Source of the DNA: Nectonema munidae
Lineage: Eukaryota > Nematomorpha > Nectonematoida > Nectonematidae
NCBI GenBank assembly: GCA_030549495.1
Contig: JAUIRK010000612.1
Span: 1-64,000, forward strand
Direction: 5' to 3'
DNA length: 64,000 bases
Each line of letters opens with the position of its first letter. Positions within the stretch are counted from its first letter, which is position 1. The notes under the pieces were generated by a model. That model was not told the DNA's origin. It searched no databases and was given only the letters and a program-made list of their open reading frames with translations. Below are positions 60,801-64,000 of the stretch, piece by piece. Made by a program: the position numbers and the translations under genes.

Positions 60801-63635
60801 CAAAAGTGCATCAACTTTAAAATCTCTAACTAAATGTTAGAATTCACCGTTAAATTTTTCTGCATACCAACATGCTGATTCTAGCAGAGATGCGGATATA
60901 TTGACCTGTGATAATACAATTTTTTTAAATAGTTTTGTATCCCTTTTTTATTATTATTACCACGATCTTTTAATAGAAGCAAGATCTATATTTTTGAAAT
61001 GTAATAATAAATACAAAAGTTTTATCACAAATTCAACTTTTCTGAATTTACTTTGGAAAAGAGAGAAAAAATTTGACTTTGAATTTTTTTTGTGATCTTG
61101 ATGCGGTATCGAACCCAAGACCTTGAGTTATCGAAACCCAGTACCTAACCAACCTCAATCGAAAAAGCAAATCAATGTCAAAATTTAAAAGACAAAACTC
61201 AAATGTACTATAATTCAAAGAATTCGAAATGATAAGTATACGACATACAAATTTATTTACAATGAAACTAAAAGTTTGCCTCTTTTAAGAGAACCTAAAA
61301 AATTGACTTTATTGATCGTATACTTTAAAAAAGTTTTTCAAGTATTACAGAGAAAAATTCATCTTATTGACTTTTCTGTGTCCTAGTATTAATTGATTGG
61401 ATGAGTTATACCAACTATAATATTGCTTAAATTTGAGGGCAAATTGTGCAAAAGTTTATTGTACATTGATGTTACAAGAATTGACACCGACTTTCAAATG
61501 TATTTTATATAAATAAATATCCCAATGAAGCAAAATCTTATTCTAAATTGTGTTCATATTTTAGTTGATTTAGTTTGCATATTCTTAATATTCTTGTAAA
61601 TTCCTTTTTGAAATTTATCTCAATACGCTTTTGAAGGAAATTCATTCAGAAGAACTTCTTTCAGAGCACTAATAAGATCATAGAAAAAACTATTATTTTA
61701 TCATAAGCAATTTGATTCAAGAAATACCCAACAACATTTAGTAACTTTACATAAAACGACGCTTGAAATTGGCTCTGTCATTTAAATATAGTTATGAAAA
61801 AAAAATTGGAACATATGGCCAATTTGAAAAGAGAATTAACAAAGATAAAAAGAACTTTTTTGTTCTATCACATGCTATGCGTTCCAAGAAGTTATAGAAA
61901 AACCTGTTTCAAGTCTGTCTTTCCAGAGTTCAGCAAGAAGAGGATTTGACTGACTTTTGGCAAAAATTTGAAGAACGGATTCGCTCAAAGGATCCTTATT
62001 TTTGTCGAGCCAATTGTCAACGTTGTAGGGAACCTGAAAATTAATTTTGGTATAATTTAGCATTTCATTTATTTCTGAGTCACATTTAGAGTTTTTGGAA
62101 AAACTTTCTTTATTTATACTACCTTCTTATTTTCCAAATGAATATCCTTGAATATTCCTATGAATATTGATTGCATGTCTGTTTAATTCCTGTTCACTAT
62201 CATCCCATCCCAATCATCGATCCAGTTATGGAAGAAGATTTCGGAGGTTGAGGAAATTCTTTACTTACACGACCCGAGAGAACGTTGGGAATCCCCTTAC
62301 ACAGCTTACGTGCCGCAATTTTCAAACTTATATGAAGGATGAAAAAATAAAATGGCAAAAAAGAAATTAATAATGAAACAAAACAATTTACAGTGCCAGC
62401 ATAATGCTTGATTCCAATATGAGCTTCTTTTTGCCCCTTCACCACTTTGGGCTTGAGAATGCTAGGCGATTTTCCAAGATGCTTGTCCATCACCTTGGCC
62501 AAAAATGTCTTATCTGAAGCTTTGGGCACGATGCATTCTTCTTCCAAGATAGAAATTATGCCCATCGGCTGAAATGGATGTACGCATTACGTGCAATTCC
62601 TTCTTTGAAAACATATACCCAACCCACATTGTTGGAAAGTTAGAACTTTTAGTATAAAAGCAGTTCTATACTCTATTATGTTTATTTACTTTTTAGGTGT
62701 AATTTGAGGGTATATTATAAATTTTTAAGTATATATACAATACCTTATTTCCAAGTAAATATTTTAAATATATAATTTTATCAATACTCAATTATTAATA
62801 ACTTTTTTTTCTCTTAATTTTAATCTATTCAAAACATCTAGTTTTAATCGTCTAATAAGCCTAATATTCTAGGCTGTGAAGTCTAAATGAAGGAAAAAAT
62901 GACGATAACATGGGTGATATAATAAAAATATATATATATAAAAAAATAAGACCAGTGTAGATTGTTAGATGGATAGAAAGAGTATAAATTGACTTAATAG
63001 AGTTATTGCATTATAAAAATATAAATATACAATTACACATAAAACAAACAATGTAAAATTGAAAAATACCTTTTCGATCAAATCTATGCATTGCTGCAAA
63101 TCTAAGCCAAAATCAATGAAGACCCAATTGATTTCTTCTCGCTTATATTCCTCTTGTTCAAGTATAAACATGTGATGATTGAAAAACTGTTGCAATTTTT
63201 CATTCGTGAAGTTGATACACAATTGCTCAAATGTATTGAACTTAATACAAAAACGTTGTCATTAGCAAAAGCAAGAAATTGGCTTGGAGAGAGAGAAAGT
63301 TGTGCCTCAAAAATTTCAAAGCCAGCAATATCCAGGACACCAATGAAGTATTGCCTTTTTTTCTTGGAGGAGAGTGTGATGTTGATTCGCGTGACAAGCC
63401 ATTTGAACAAGCGATCGTAGGTAGCTTTGCTAAGCCCGCCAATACTATTGATGACCTGAGTAAAAGGAATTTAGAGGAAAAATGTTTGATTGGTGGAAAA
63501 TGATTCCGCATCTCACTTGCTGAACGTTTTGGCCTTTTGCAACGTATTCACTTCCAACTTTGATTCTCGGTTTCAGAATATTCTTGTACAATTCTGCGTC
63601 AATCACACCAAACAATTTGGCACATTTCTCTCCGT
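27660..63635 (-). CDS. Mhc: Muscle myosin heavy chain (class II), 3' four-fifths, 27 exons
   Basis: Actin-based motor of the muscle thick filament. I placed 27 coding exons whose splice phases all agree, totalling 4736 coding bases (about 1577 residues and a stop). Comparison with the usual length near 1940 means about 370 N-terminal residues, including P-loop and switch I, lie right of the window. Motor landmarks: HCM loop [12 protein letters not shown], switch [11 protein letters not shown], relay [16 protein letters not shown], loop 2 [10 protein letters not shown]2/SH1 [20 protein letters not shown], converter [20 protein letters not shown], an IQ-type neck helix [15 protein letters not shown], and the head-rod KPLLN. 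The rest is a heptad coiled coil ending in a 35-residue non-helical tail. All introns are GT-AG except one GC-AG. Rod sequence is more diverged from fly Mhc than I would expect for a close insect. A non-muscle or smooth myosin is less likely given the sarcomeric motifs. Confidence 0.95.
28062..28197 (+). mobile_element. tRNA-derived SINE copy 1
   Basis: GTGATAAAGGTTGGTTAGAT, ACTCGGTTTCGAAAACTCAA, TTGGGTTCGATTCCGCGTCA (B box), AGTTGGATACAAGTGGCG and AAAACACGCGACAGTGCC. It follows a poly(G) run (28045-28061). Confidence 0.85.
28350..28898 (+). CDS. Unrecognised 182-residue open frame
   Basis: An open frame inside the last myosin intron, antisense to myosin. It has a hydrophobic stretch at residues 17-33 and a basic C-terminal half ([12 protein letters not shown]). 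I do not recognise it. Its length is notable for such AT-rich DNA, but it lies next to hAT debris and may be transposon-derived or chance. Confidence 0.15.
   Translation: MIYVKSMIDQYYSLVTSITLIFFLFLTFHFYCANIEPSSLHSIAIIIIAKQNKPTIFNIPFQNTPNLLKMQRVYRIDCKLMLPSKRQCSKYDLEEGEVSTKSHLKFLIMKLSKSLRKNTVLRTIIKLKHRRRIKNIFVHYTKFPFLNRAGAINCGLQGPYSSKVKTFVSHLVCNMLLAIMKE
28985..29290 (-). mobile_element. hAT transposase C-terminal (dimerisation) fragment
   Basis: On the minus strand: [20 protein letters not shown], then [16 protein letters not shown], and after frame changes [20 protein letters not shown] and DFADKKDRK. This is the hAT dimerisation domain (FPN...LRI.LT.PVT.AS.ERSFSKLKLIKT.LRS.M.QERL..LA..SIE). 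The frame breaks at least twice. Confidence 0.75.
29291..30591. other. Myosin intron, right part, nothing recognised
   Basis: AT-rich, with a short ATTG run at about 30530-30550. Confidence 0.55.
30592..30792 (-). CDS. Mhc: Myosin exon v26: light meromyosin
   Basis: 67 codons, phase 0. Encodes [20 protein letters not shown], then [20 protein letters not shown] and [15 protein letters not shown]. Donor GTAACT. Confidence 0.95.
31872..32007 (+). mobile_element. tRNA-derived SINE copy 2
   Basis: Best-preserved head: GTGAGTAAGGTTGGTTAGGT, TTTCGATAACTCAAGGTCTT, GGGTTCGATCCCGCATCAAG (B box), AGTTCGATACAAGCGCCGCA, and AAAACACCCCACGGTACC at the end. Confidence 0.88.
32833..32949 (+). mobile_element. 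piggyBac-type TTAA MITE, copy 1
   Basis: 117 bp from TTAA (32833-32836) to TTAA (32946-32949). Ends TTAACCCATTTACGGCC and GGCCTTATATGGGTTAA are inverted. The inside carries an inner palindrome GTTCCTAATTTGGAAC. TTAA target plus CCC...GGG termini is the piggyBac signature. Confidence 0.82.
33244..33426 (-). CDS. Mhc: Myosin exon v25: light meromyosin
   Basis: 61 codons, phase 0. Encodes [20 protein letters not shown], then [20 protein letters not shown] and ITTKLEAK. Confidence 0.94.
33427..34364. other. Myosin intron holding SINE copy 3
   Basis: 938 bp. Nothing apart from the SINE; the plus frame 33694-33900 runs through the SINE by chance. Confidence 0.6.
33650..33775 (+). mobile_element. 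tRNA-derived SINE copy 3
   Basis: GTGAGTAAGGTTGGTTAGAT, ACTGGGTTTTGGTAAACTAA, GGCTTCGATCCAGCATCAAG, AGTTCGATACAAACGGCG. The most diverged full-length head; its end is unclear. Confidence 0.8.
34365..34589 (-). CDS. Mhc: Myosin exon v24: light meromyosin
   Basis: 75 codons, phase 0. Encodes [20 protein letters not shown], then [20 protein letters not shown] and [10 protein letters not shown]. Donor GTGAGT. Confidence 0.96.
34590..35191. other. Myosin intron holding MITE copy 2
   Basis: 602 bp. Outside the MITE (34868-35005) nothing is recognised; the plus-strand frames 34637-34871 are chance. Confidence 0.6.
34868..35005 (+). mobile_element. piggyBac-type TTAA MITE, copy 2
   Basis: 138 bp from TTAA (34868-34871) to TTAA (35002-35005). 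Inner ends CCCATTTACGGCC and CCTTAAATGGG are inverted. It shares AATGTTCCTATTTTGGAACA and AATTTCATCTTCGTCTGC with copy 1, and contains an extra GTCTGC unit. Confidence 0.82.
35192..35477 (-). CDS. Mhc: Myosin exon v23: light meromyosin
   Basis: 286 bp, phase 2 to 0. Encodes [20 protein letters not shown], then [20 protein letters not shown] and [22 protein letters not shown] is diagnostic. Confidence 0.97.
35478..35925. other. Myosin intron, nothing recognised
   Basis: About 450 bp of AT-rich intron just upstream (in transcription) of exon v23. Confidence 0.6.
35926..36290. repeat. Duplicated intron segment, shorter copy
   Basis: 365 bp matching 38979-39462. At 36140/36141 (TTGAATTGAA|GCCCCT) it lacks the 118 bp present in the other copy. 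Confidence 0.9.
36291..36841. other. Myosin intron, nothing recognised
   Basis: AT-rich right part of the 1.36-kb intron between exons v22 and v23. Confidence 0.6.
36842..37082 (-). CDS. Mhc: Myosin exon v22: rod
   Basis: 241 bp, phase 1 to 2. Encodes [20 protein letters not shown], then [20 protein letters not shown] and [25 protein letters not shown] is diagnostic for muscle myosin. Confidence 0.97.
37083..37411. other. Myosin intron, nothing recognised
   Basis: 329 bp, AT-rich. Confidence 0.6.
37412..37628 (-). CDS. Mhc: Myosin exon v21: rod
   Basis: 217 bp, phase 0 to 1. Encodes [20 protein letters not shown], then [20 protein letters not shown] and RENKALQ. AAEKKQK.FDK.I.EWK is a conserved rod block. 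Confidence 0.96.
37629..38978. other. Myosin intron, AT-rich
   Basis: Left part of the 1.9-kb intron between exons v20 and v21. Apart from the (GAA)n repeat nothing is recognised. Confidence 0.55.
37733..37960 (-). repeat. (GAA)n-marked repeat, possible retroposon 3' end
   Basis: AAGAAGAAGAAGAAGAAATT, then TATTGAACAGTGAATATT. Same kind of junction as at 20383, 22288 and 60176. Extent uncertain. Confidence 0.35.
38979..39462. repeat. Duplicated intron segment, longer copy
   Basis: 484 bp nearly identical to 35926-36290 except for an extra 118 bp (39195-39312). Both begin GTGCTAAATC and end GGCGCATATCAGGAGTTTTA plus GT. It lies 99 bp downstream of exon v20 in transcription. Confidence 0.9.
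39562..39694 (-). CDS. Mhc: Myosin exon v20: rod
   Basis: 133 bp, phase 2 to 0. Encodes [20 protein letters not shown], then [12 protein letters not shown]. Donor GTGAGC. Confidence 0.94.
39695..41082. other. Myosin intron, nothing recognised
   Basis: 1.39 kb, AT-rich. Frame 39977-40171 is unsupported. Confidence 0.6.
41083..41279 (-). CDS. Mhc: Myosin exon v19: rod
   Basis: 197 bp, phase 0 to 2. Encodes [20 protein letters not shown], then [20 protein letters not shown] and [12 protein letters not shown]. Donor GTATAT. Confidence 0.94.
41280..41854. other. Myosin intron, nothing recognised
   Basis: 575 bp, AT-rich. Confidence 0.6.
41855..42100 (-). CDS. Mhc: Myosin exon v18: rod
   Basis: 82 codons, phase 0. 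Encodes [20 protein letters not shown] through [20 protein letters not shown] and [12 protein letters not shown]. Donor GTCAGG. Confidence 0.94.
42101..42713. other. Myosin intron, left part, nothing recognised
   Basis: AT-rich start of the 3.8-kb intron (42101-45889). Confidence 0.6.
42714..42834 (+). mobile_element. tRNA-derived SINE copy 4
   Basis: AGTAAGTAAGGTTGGTTATA, TCCTGGGTTTCGATACC, CTCGGGTTCGATCTAGC (B box), then ATAGTTCAACGCAAGTGG and CACAATTGCACC. More diverged than copies 2 and 6. Confidence 0.82.
43380..43690 (+). mobile_element. Possible hAT transposase fragment
   Basis: Broken frames on the plus strand contain [12 protein letters not shown], then [16 protein letters not shown], loosely like the start of the hAT C-terminal dimerisation region (EL..W......, AL........FPNI..LL.I..T.P). 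Stops are frequent. Weak. Confidence 0.25.
43861..45682. other. Myosin intron, mixed AT-rich and poly(C)
   Basis: Contains a poly(C) run (about 43982-43998) and at 45450-45600 text with GTTTGAACCTGCC and TCTGGTTCGGCT that could be another SINE head; only one copy is seen. No gene. Confidence 0.45.
45683..45809 (-). mobile_element. tRNA-derived SINE copy 5
   Basis: Minus-strand copy in myosin sense. Read on the plus strand: TGTTTTCATCAAGAAGGCAC (tail), GATGCGGGATCGAACCCAAG (B box complement), GAGTTATCGAATCCAGCATC and CTAACCAACC (head). Near full length. Confidence 0.87.
45890..45968 (-). CDS. Mhc: Myosin exon v17: rod
   Basis: 79 bp, phase 2 to 0. Encodes [20 protein letters not shown], then LISKAK. 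Donor GTAAGA. Confidence 0.92.
45969..47086. other. Myosin intron, nothing recognised
   Basis: 1.1 kb, AT-rich, with a short (CA)n at 46423-46434. Confidence 0.6.
47087..47340 (-). CDS. Mhc: Myosin exon v16: rod
   Basis: 254 bp, phase 0 to 2. Encodes [40 protein letters not shown] and [29 protein letters not shown] and LRKKHND are strongly conserved. Confidence 0.96.
47404..47460 (-). CDS. Mhc: Myosin exon v15: rod
   Basis: 19 codons, phase 0: [19 protein letters not shown]. It sits where fly Mhc reads ARIEELEEEVEAERQARAK. Too short for an ORF search. Confidence 0.93.
47461..48860. other. Myosin intron, nothing recognised
   Basis: 1.4 kb, AT-rich, no repeat copy recognised. Confidence 0.6.
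48861..49007 (-). CDS. Mhc: Myosin exon v14: rod
   Basis: 49 codons, phase 0. Encodes [20 protein letters not shown], then [19 protein letters not shown]. Confidence 0.94.
49008..49937. other. Myosin intron, nothing recognised
   Basis: 930 bp, AT-rich. Confidence 0.6.
49938..50270 (-). CDS. Mhc: Myosin exon v13: rod (S2)
   Basis: 111 codons, phase 0, the longest exon here. Encodes [20 protein letters not shown] through [20 protein letters not shown] and [20 protein letters not shown] is a hallmark of muscle myosin rods. Confidence 0.96.
50271..51397. other. Myosin intron, nothing recognised
   Basis: 1.1 kb of AT-rich sequence. Frames at 50786-51022 and 51319-51107 are unsupported. Confidence 0.6.
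51398..51654 (-). CDS. Mhc: Myosin exon v12: rod (S2)
   Basis: 257 bp, phase 1 to 0. Encodes [20 protein letters not shown], then [20 protein letters not shown] through EQEIGSLKK, the first coiled-coil stretch. An acceptor at AATAG|GC fits the phase; a nearer ACTTAG would not. Confidence 0.9.
51771..52140. repeat. Long palindrome (fold-back element) in a myosin intron
   Basis: Inverted arms at 51771-51944 and 51981-52140 around a loop of about 36 bp. Outer ends: AAATGCAGGAGATTTAT and ATAAATCTCCTGCATTT. Inner ends: GGGAAGGATGCTTTGTTGTG and CACAACAAAACATGCTTCCC. The left arm has about 18 extra bases. A further copy of the outer end (CCTGCATTTTGTATTGTTTC) at 52228 pairs with 51745-51778, so the palindrome may once have been longer. 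It fits a fold-back or MITE-type element. Confidence 0.85.
52270..53536. other. Myosin intron between palindrome and Tigger end
   Basis: AT-rich, with a (TATG)n run at 52299-52323, a poly(C) run at about 53014-53032 and a poly(G) run at about 53491-53507. No gene seen. Confidence 0.6.
53537..53640 (+). mobile_element. Tigger/pogo-like terminal inverted repeat, fragment
   Basis: After a TA dinucleotide the text CAGTTATCCCTCAATTAGCA, CGACTTGGATTAACGCGGTT has the look of Tigger-type (pogo, Tc1/mariner superfamily) ends, which carry CAGT..TCCCTCGAATAACACGG..AACGCGGTT. No opposite end was found. Confidence 0.45.
53884..53990 (+). repeat. Candidate second tRNA-like SINE head
   Basis: TGTGGTTGAGCCTACGCGTT resembles an A box and AAGTTCAAATCTCAG a B box, about 43 bp apart, as in tRNA-derived SINEs. 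Only one copy is visible, so this is tentative. Confidence 0.3.
54052..54145 (-). CDS. Mhc: Myosin exon v11: head-rod junction
   Basis: 94 bp, phase 0 to 1. Encodes [20 protein letters not shown], then [15 protein letters not shown] contains the invariant Pro where the coiled coil starts. Donor GTAATG. Confidence 0.92.
54146..54774. other. Myosin intron, nothing recognised
   Basis: 629 bp of AT-rich sequence between the neck exon and the head-rod junction exon. Confidence 0.6.
54775..54912 (-). CDS. Mhc: Myosin exon v10: IQ neck
   Basis: 46 codons, phase 0. Encodes [20 protein letters not shown], then [17 protein letters not shown] and LWWHLYTK, the light-chain binding neck. AW.R..L and QRN.RK....RNW are conserved, but the first IQ is more diverged than usual (GYLARKEFKKL in fly). 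Confidence 0.92.
54976..55180 (-). CDS. Mhc: Myosin exon v9: converter
   Basis: 205 bp, phase 2 to 0. Encodes [20 protein letters not shown], then [20 protein letters not shown] and [17 protein letters not shown], the converter domain and start of the lever arm. Confidence 0.95.
55181..56419. other. Myosin intron, nothing recognised
   Basis: 1.24 kb, very AT-rich. I looked for a second converter exon here and saw none. Confidence 0.6.
56420..56537 (-). CDS. Mhc: Myosin exon v8: SH1/SH2 helices
   Basis: 118 bp, phase 1 to 2. Encodes [20 protein letters not shown], then [18 protein letters not shown]. Both reactive Cys (SH2 in QLTCNG, SH1 in RICRKG) are present. Confidence 0.95.
56538..58477. 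other. Myosin intron with MITE debris
   Basis: 1.9 kb. Holds a TTAA-flanked MITE (57846-57984) and, at about 57419-57560, text with GTCGACTTTTACCCC and CCCCGAAATATACGGTA that looks like a pogo-type or similar MITE. The rest is AT-rich. Confidence 0.5.
57846..57984 (-). mobile_element. piggyBac-type TTAA MITE, copy 3
   Basis: 139 bp between TTAA sites (57846-57849 and 57981-57984), in inverse orientation to copies 1 and 2. It has CCCGTTAA at one end, and shares TAATCAGACGAT, GCAGACGATTTCAT and an inner GTCTGC motif with them. More diverged than the other two copies. Confidence 0.65.
58478..58565 (-). CDS. Mhc: Myosin exon v7: 50K/20K junction
   Basis: 88 bp, phase 0 to 1. Encodes [20 protein letters not shown], then [19 protein letters not shown] is invariant in class II myosins. 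Confidence 0.95.
58612..58656 (+). repeat. (TTA)n microsatellite
   Basis: Imperfect TTA array with TGA interruptions in the 114-bp intron between exons v6 and v7. Confidence 0.9.
58680..58738 (-). CDS. Mhc: Myosin exon v6: loop 2
   Basis: 59 bp, phase 1 to 0. Encodes [20 protein letters not shown], the Gly/Lys-rich loop 2 that binds actin. Missed by simple ORF searches because it is so short. Confidence 0.92.
58739..59012. other. Myosin intron, left of the Merlin element
   Basis: Ordinary AT-rich intron sequence after exon v6 on the plus map. No feature seen. Confidence 0.6.
59013..59554 (+). mobile_element. Merlin-type DNA transposon, internally deleted
   Basis: 542 bp bounded by inverted repeats of about 31 bp: GGGTAGTTTCCTGTTATCGC and onward at the left, and its complement GCGATAACAGGAAAGTACCC at the right end. 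The flanks share AATAAA directly outside both ends, a likely target duplication. Merlin elements usually duplicate 8-9 bp, so the visible 6 bp may be decayed. Inside is the C-terminal part of an ISXO2-like transposase (59199-59459). Confidence 0.8.
59199..59459 (+). pseudogene. Merlin (ISXO2-like) transposase, C-terminal part only
   Basis: 86 residues from the first ATG. Frame-open sequence begins earlier ([10 protein letters not shown]). It reads [20 protein letters not shown], then [16 protein letters not shown] and a tail [27 protein letters not shown]. This matches the last part of the Merlin/ISXO2 transposase, including the conserved HTQxIExxW that holds the third catalytic residue (Glu). 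The N-terminal two-thirds with both Asp are gone, so it cannot transpose alone. The frame is uninterrupted. Confidence 0.8.
60176..60400 (-). repeat. (GAA)n-marked repeat, possible LINE/SINE 3' end
   Basis: Starts AGAAGAAGAAGAAGAAGG, then TTTATTAATTGATAAAATAA. Similar (GAA)n-then-TTTATT junctions occur at 20383, 22288 and 37733. Read on the minus strand these look like 3' ends of a retroposon with an AATAAA and a (TTC)n tail. The extent is uncertain. Confidence 0.35.
60563..60697 (+). mobile_element. tRNA-derived SINE copy 6
   Basis: Near-full copy: GTGAGTAAGGTTGGTTCGG (A-box zone), TTGGGTTCGATTCCGC (B box), then the tail ATAGTTCGATACGAGCGGCG, and AAAACACCCCACTGTAACTA at the end. It is antisense to the myosin gene. 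Confidence 0.88.
61096..61158 (-). mobile_element. tRNA-derived SINE copy 7 (head only)
   Basis: Minus-strand copy covering only the tRNA-like head: GGTTGGTTAGGTACTGGG, TCGATAACTCAAGGTCTTGG and the B box GGGTTCGATACC. The tail is missing. Confidence 0.8.
61160..61903. other. Myosin intron, right part, nothing recognised
   Basis: AT-rich part of the 3.2-kb intron between exons v5 and v6; the left part holds two SINEs, a (GAA)n-marked repeat and the Merlin derivative. Confidence 0.6.
61904..62033 (-). CDS. Mhc: Myosin exon v5: towards loop 2
   Basis: 130 bp, phase 0 to phase 1. Encodes [20 protein letters not shown], then [20 protein letters not shown] and LET. Donor GTTTTT. Confidence 0.9.
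62034..62391. other. Myosin intron, nothing recognised
   Basis: 358 bp. A short open frame in plus orientation is chance or antisense to the exon. Confidence 0.7.
62392..62568 (-). CDS. Mhc: Myosin exon v4: lower 50K domain
   Basis: 59 codons, phase 0. Encodes [20 protein letters not shown], then [10 protein letters not shown], part of the lower 50-kDa actin-binding domain. Donor GTAAAT. Confidence 0.94.
62569..63069. other. Myosin intron, nothing recognised
   Basis: 501 bp, AT-rich, with a short (TA)n stretch near 62928. No second relay exon seen. Confidence 0.7.
63070..63240 (-). CDS. Mhc: Myosin exon v3: relay helix
   Basis: 57 codons, phase 0. Encodes [20 protein letters not shown], then [19 protein letters not shown] and [18 protein letters not shown], the relay helix and relay loop. 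Only one copy of this exon is visible here. Confidence 0.95.
63306..63455 (-). CDS. Mhc: Myosin exon v2: switch II
   Basis: 50 codons, phase 0. Encodes [20 protein letters not shown], then [17 protein letters not shown] with switch II DIAGFE. The donor reads GAG|GCACAA, a GC donor, because no GT is nearby and reading on would lose the frame. Confidence 0.93.
63517..63635 (-). CDS. Mhc: Myosin exon v1: HCM loop
   Basis: 119 bp, entered in phase 1. Encodes [20 protein letters not shown], then [20 protein letters not shown]. The Arg in LKPRIKVG is the HCM-loop actin-contact residue. Donor GTGAGA. Confidence 0.93.
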
Positions 63636-64000
63636 CTTAAAATTAAGTTTTTTTTATTGATTTTAATTAAAAAAAGCGCTATTATTAGGGTTATGTAGGA
63701 AAATTTGGAGTTTGAAAATTACCCATCGGGATAATTGACAATGAGAATTAAAGGAGTGATCTCAGAGAATCTAAACTAAATGAAGGTAATGTCTTTGTTT
63801 TTAAATCGCTATGCCTTCAATTCATAGAAATCATATATCCTATATTATTTGCATCTTATTCTTTTGTGTGGCATATCTGTTATTTTTTGACTTGTAATGA
63901 TAATAATATGTGTTCAACTGATAGTTAAAATGAAATTTTTATTAAACATTATTGTAAGTTCATTTTTCTGTTTTTTAATAAGATATCTAACTCAAATATC

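Noticed and set aside
63154-63503. Plus-strand frames over the relay and switch II exons, and a minus frame 63511-63242 in another phase
   Set aside because: Shadows of myosin exons v2 and v3; the exon phases settle the frame.

Overview
The window is AT-rich metazoan DNA with spliced genes. It most resembles an arthropod or another protostome with a compact but repeat-loaded genome. The evidence is a sarcomeric muscle myosin heavy chain of invertebrate type, a class A-like GPCR, and transposon families that I know mainly from arthropods and other invertebrates. I cannot name the species from the sequence.

Layout. From 1 to about 20 kb the window is a graveyard of mobile elements. In order it holds: a nearly full-length R1/I-type LINE (1-4850, 5' end outside the window); a zinc-finger exon remnant; a broken MULE (MuDR-superfamily) transposon (about 6.2-8.5 kb); a LINE reverse-transcriptase fragment and a hAT fragment (8.9-9.8 kb); a young Ty3/gypsy-type LTR element with 218-bp LTRs (9932-13885); more LINE pieces (15.6, 18.1-18.9 and 19.1-20 kb, all minus strand); and a decayed transposase-like gene (16.2-17.84 kb, minus). 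From 20.3 to 23.5 kb lies one intact intronless 7-TM receptor gene (22562-23536, minus). Its 3' end and flank are duplicated about 1.9 kb away. The stretch 23.54-27.4 kb is AT-rich and I see no gene in it.

From 27.4 kb to beyond the right edge, the minus strand carries the 3' four-fifths of one muscle myosin heavy chain gene. I placed 27 coding exons (27660-63635) with mutually consistent splice phases, giving about 1577 residues. These run from the actin-binding HCM loop through switch II, relay, loop 2, SH1/SH2, converter, IQ motif and the whole coiled-coil rod to the stop codon. The N-terminal roughly 370 residues (SH3-like domain, P-loop, switch I) lie outside the window.

The myosin introns host their own repeats: seven copies of a tRNA-derived SINE, three piggyBac-type TTAA MITEs, a Merlin (IS1016/ISXO2-type) deletion derivative that still encodes the transposase C-terminus, a long palindrome, a duplicated intron segment, hAT debris and a Tigger-like inverted-repeat end. 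Nothing here amounts to a new multi-gene system. The most useful leads are the SINE family confined to the myosin introns, the Merlin and piggyBac derivatives, the palindrome next to a myosin splice site, a GC-AG intron after switch II, and the divergent GPCR with its duplicated 3' flank.
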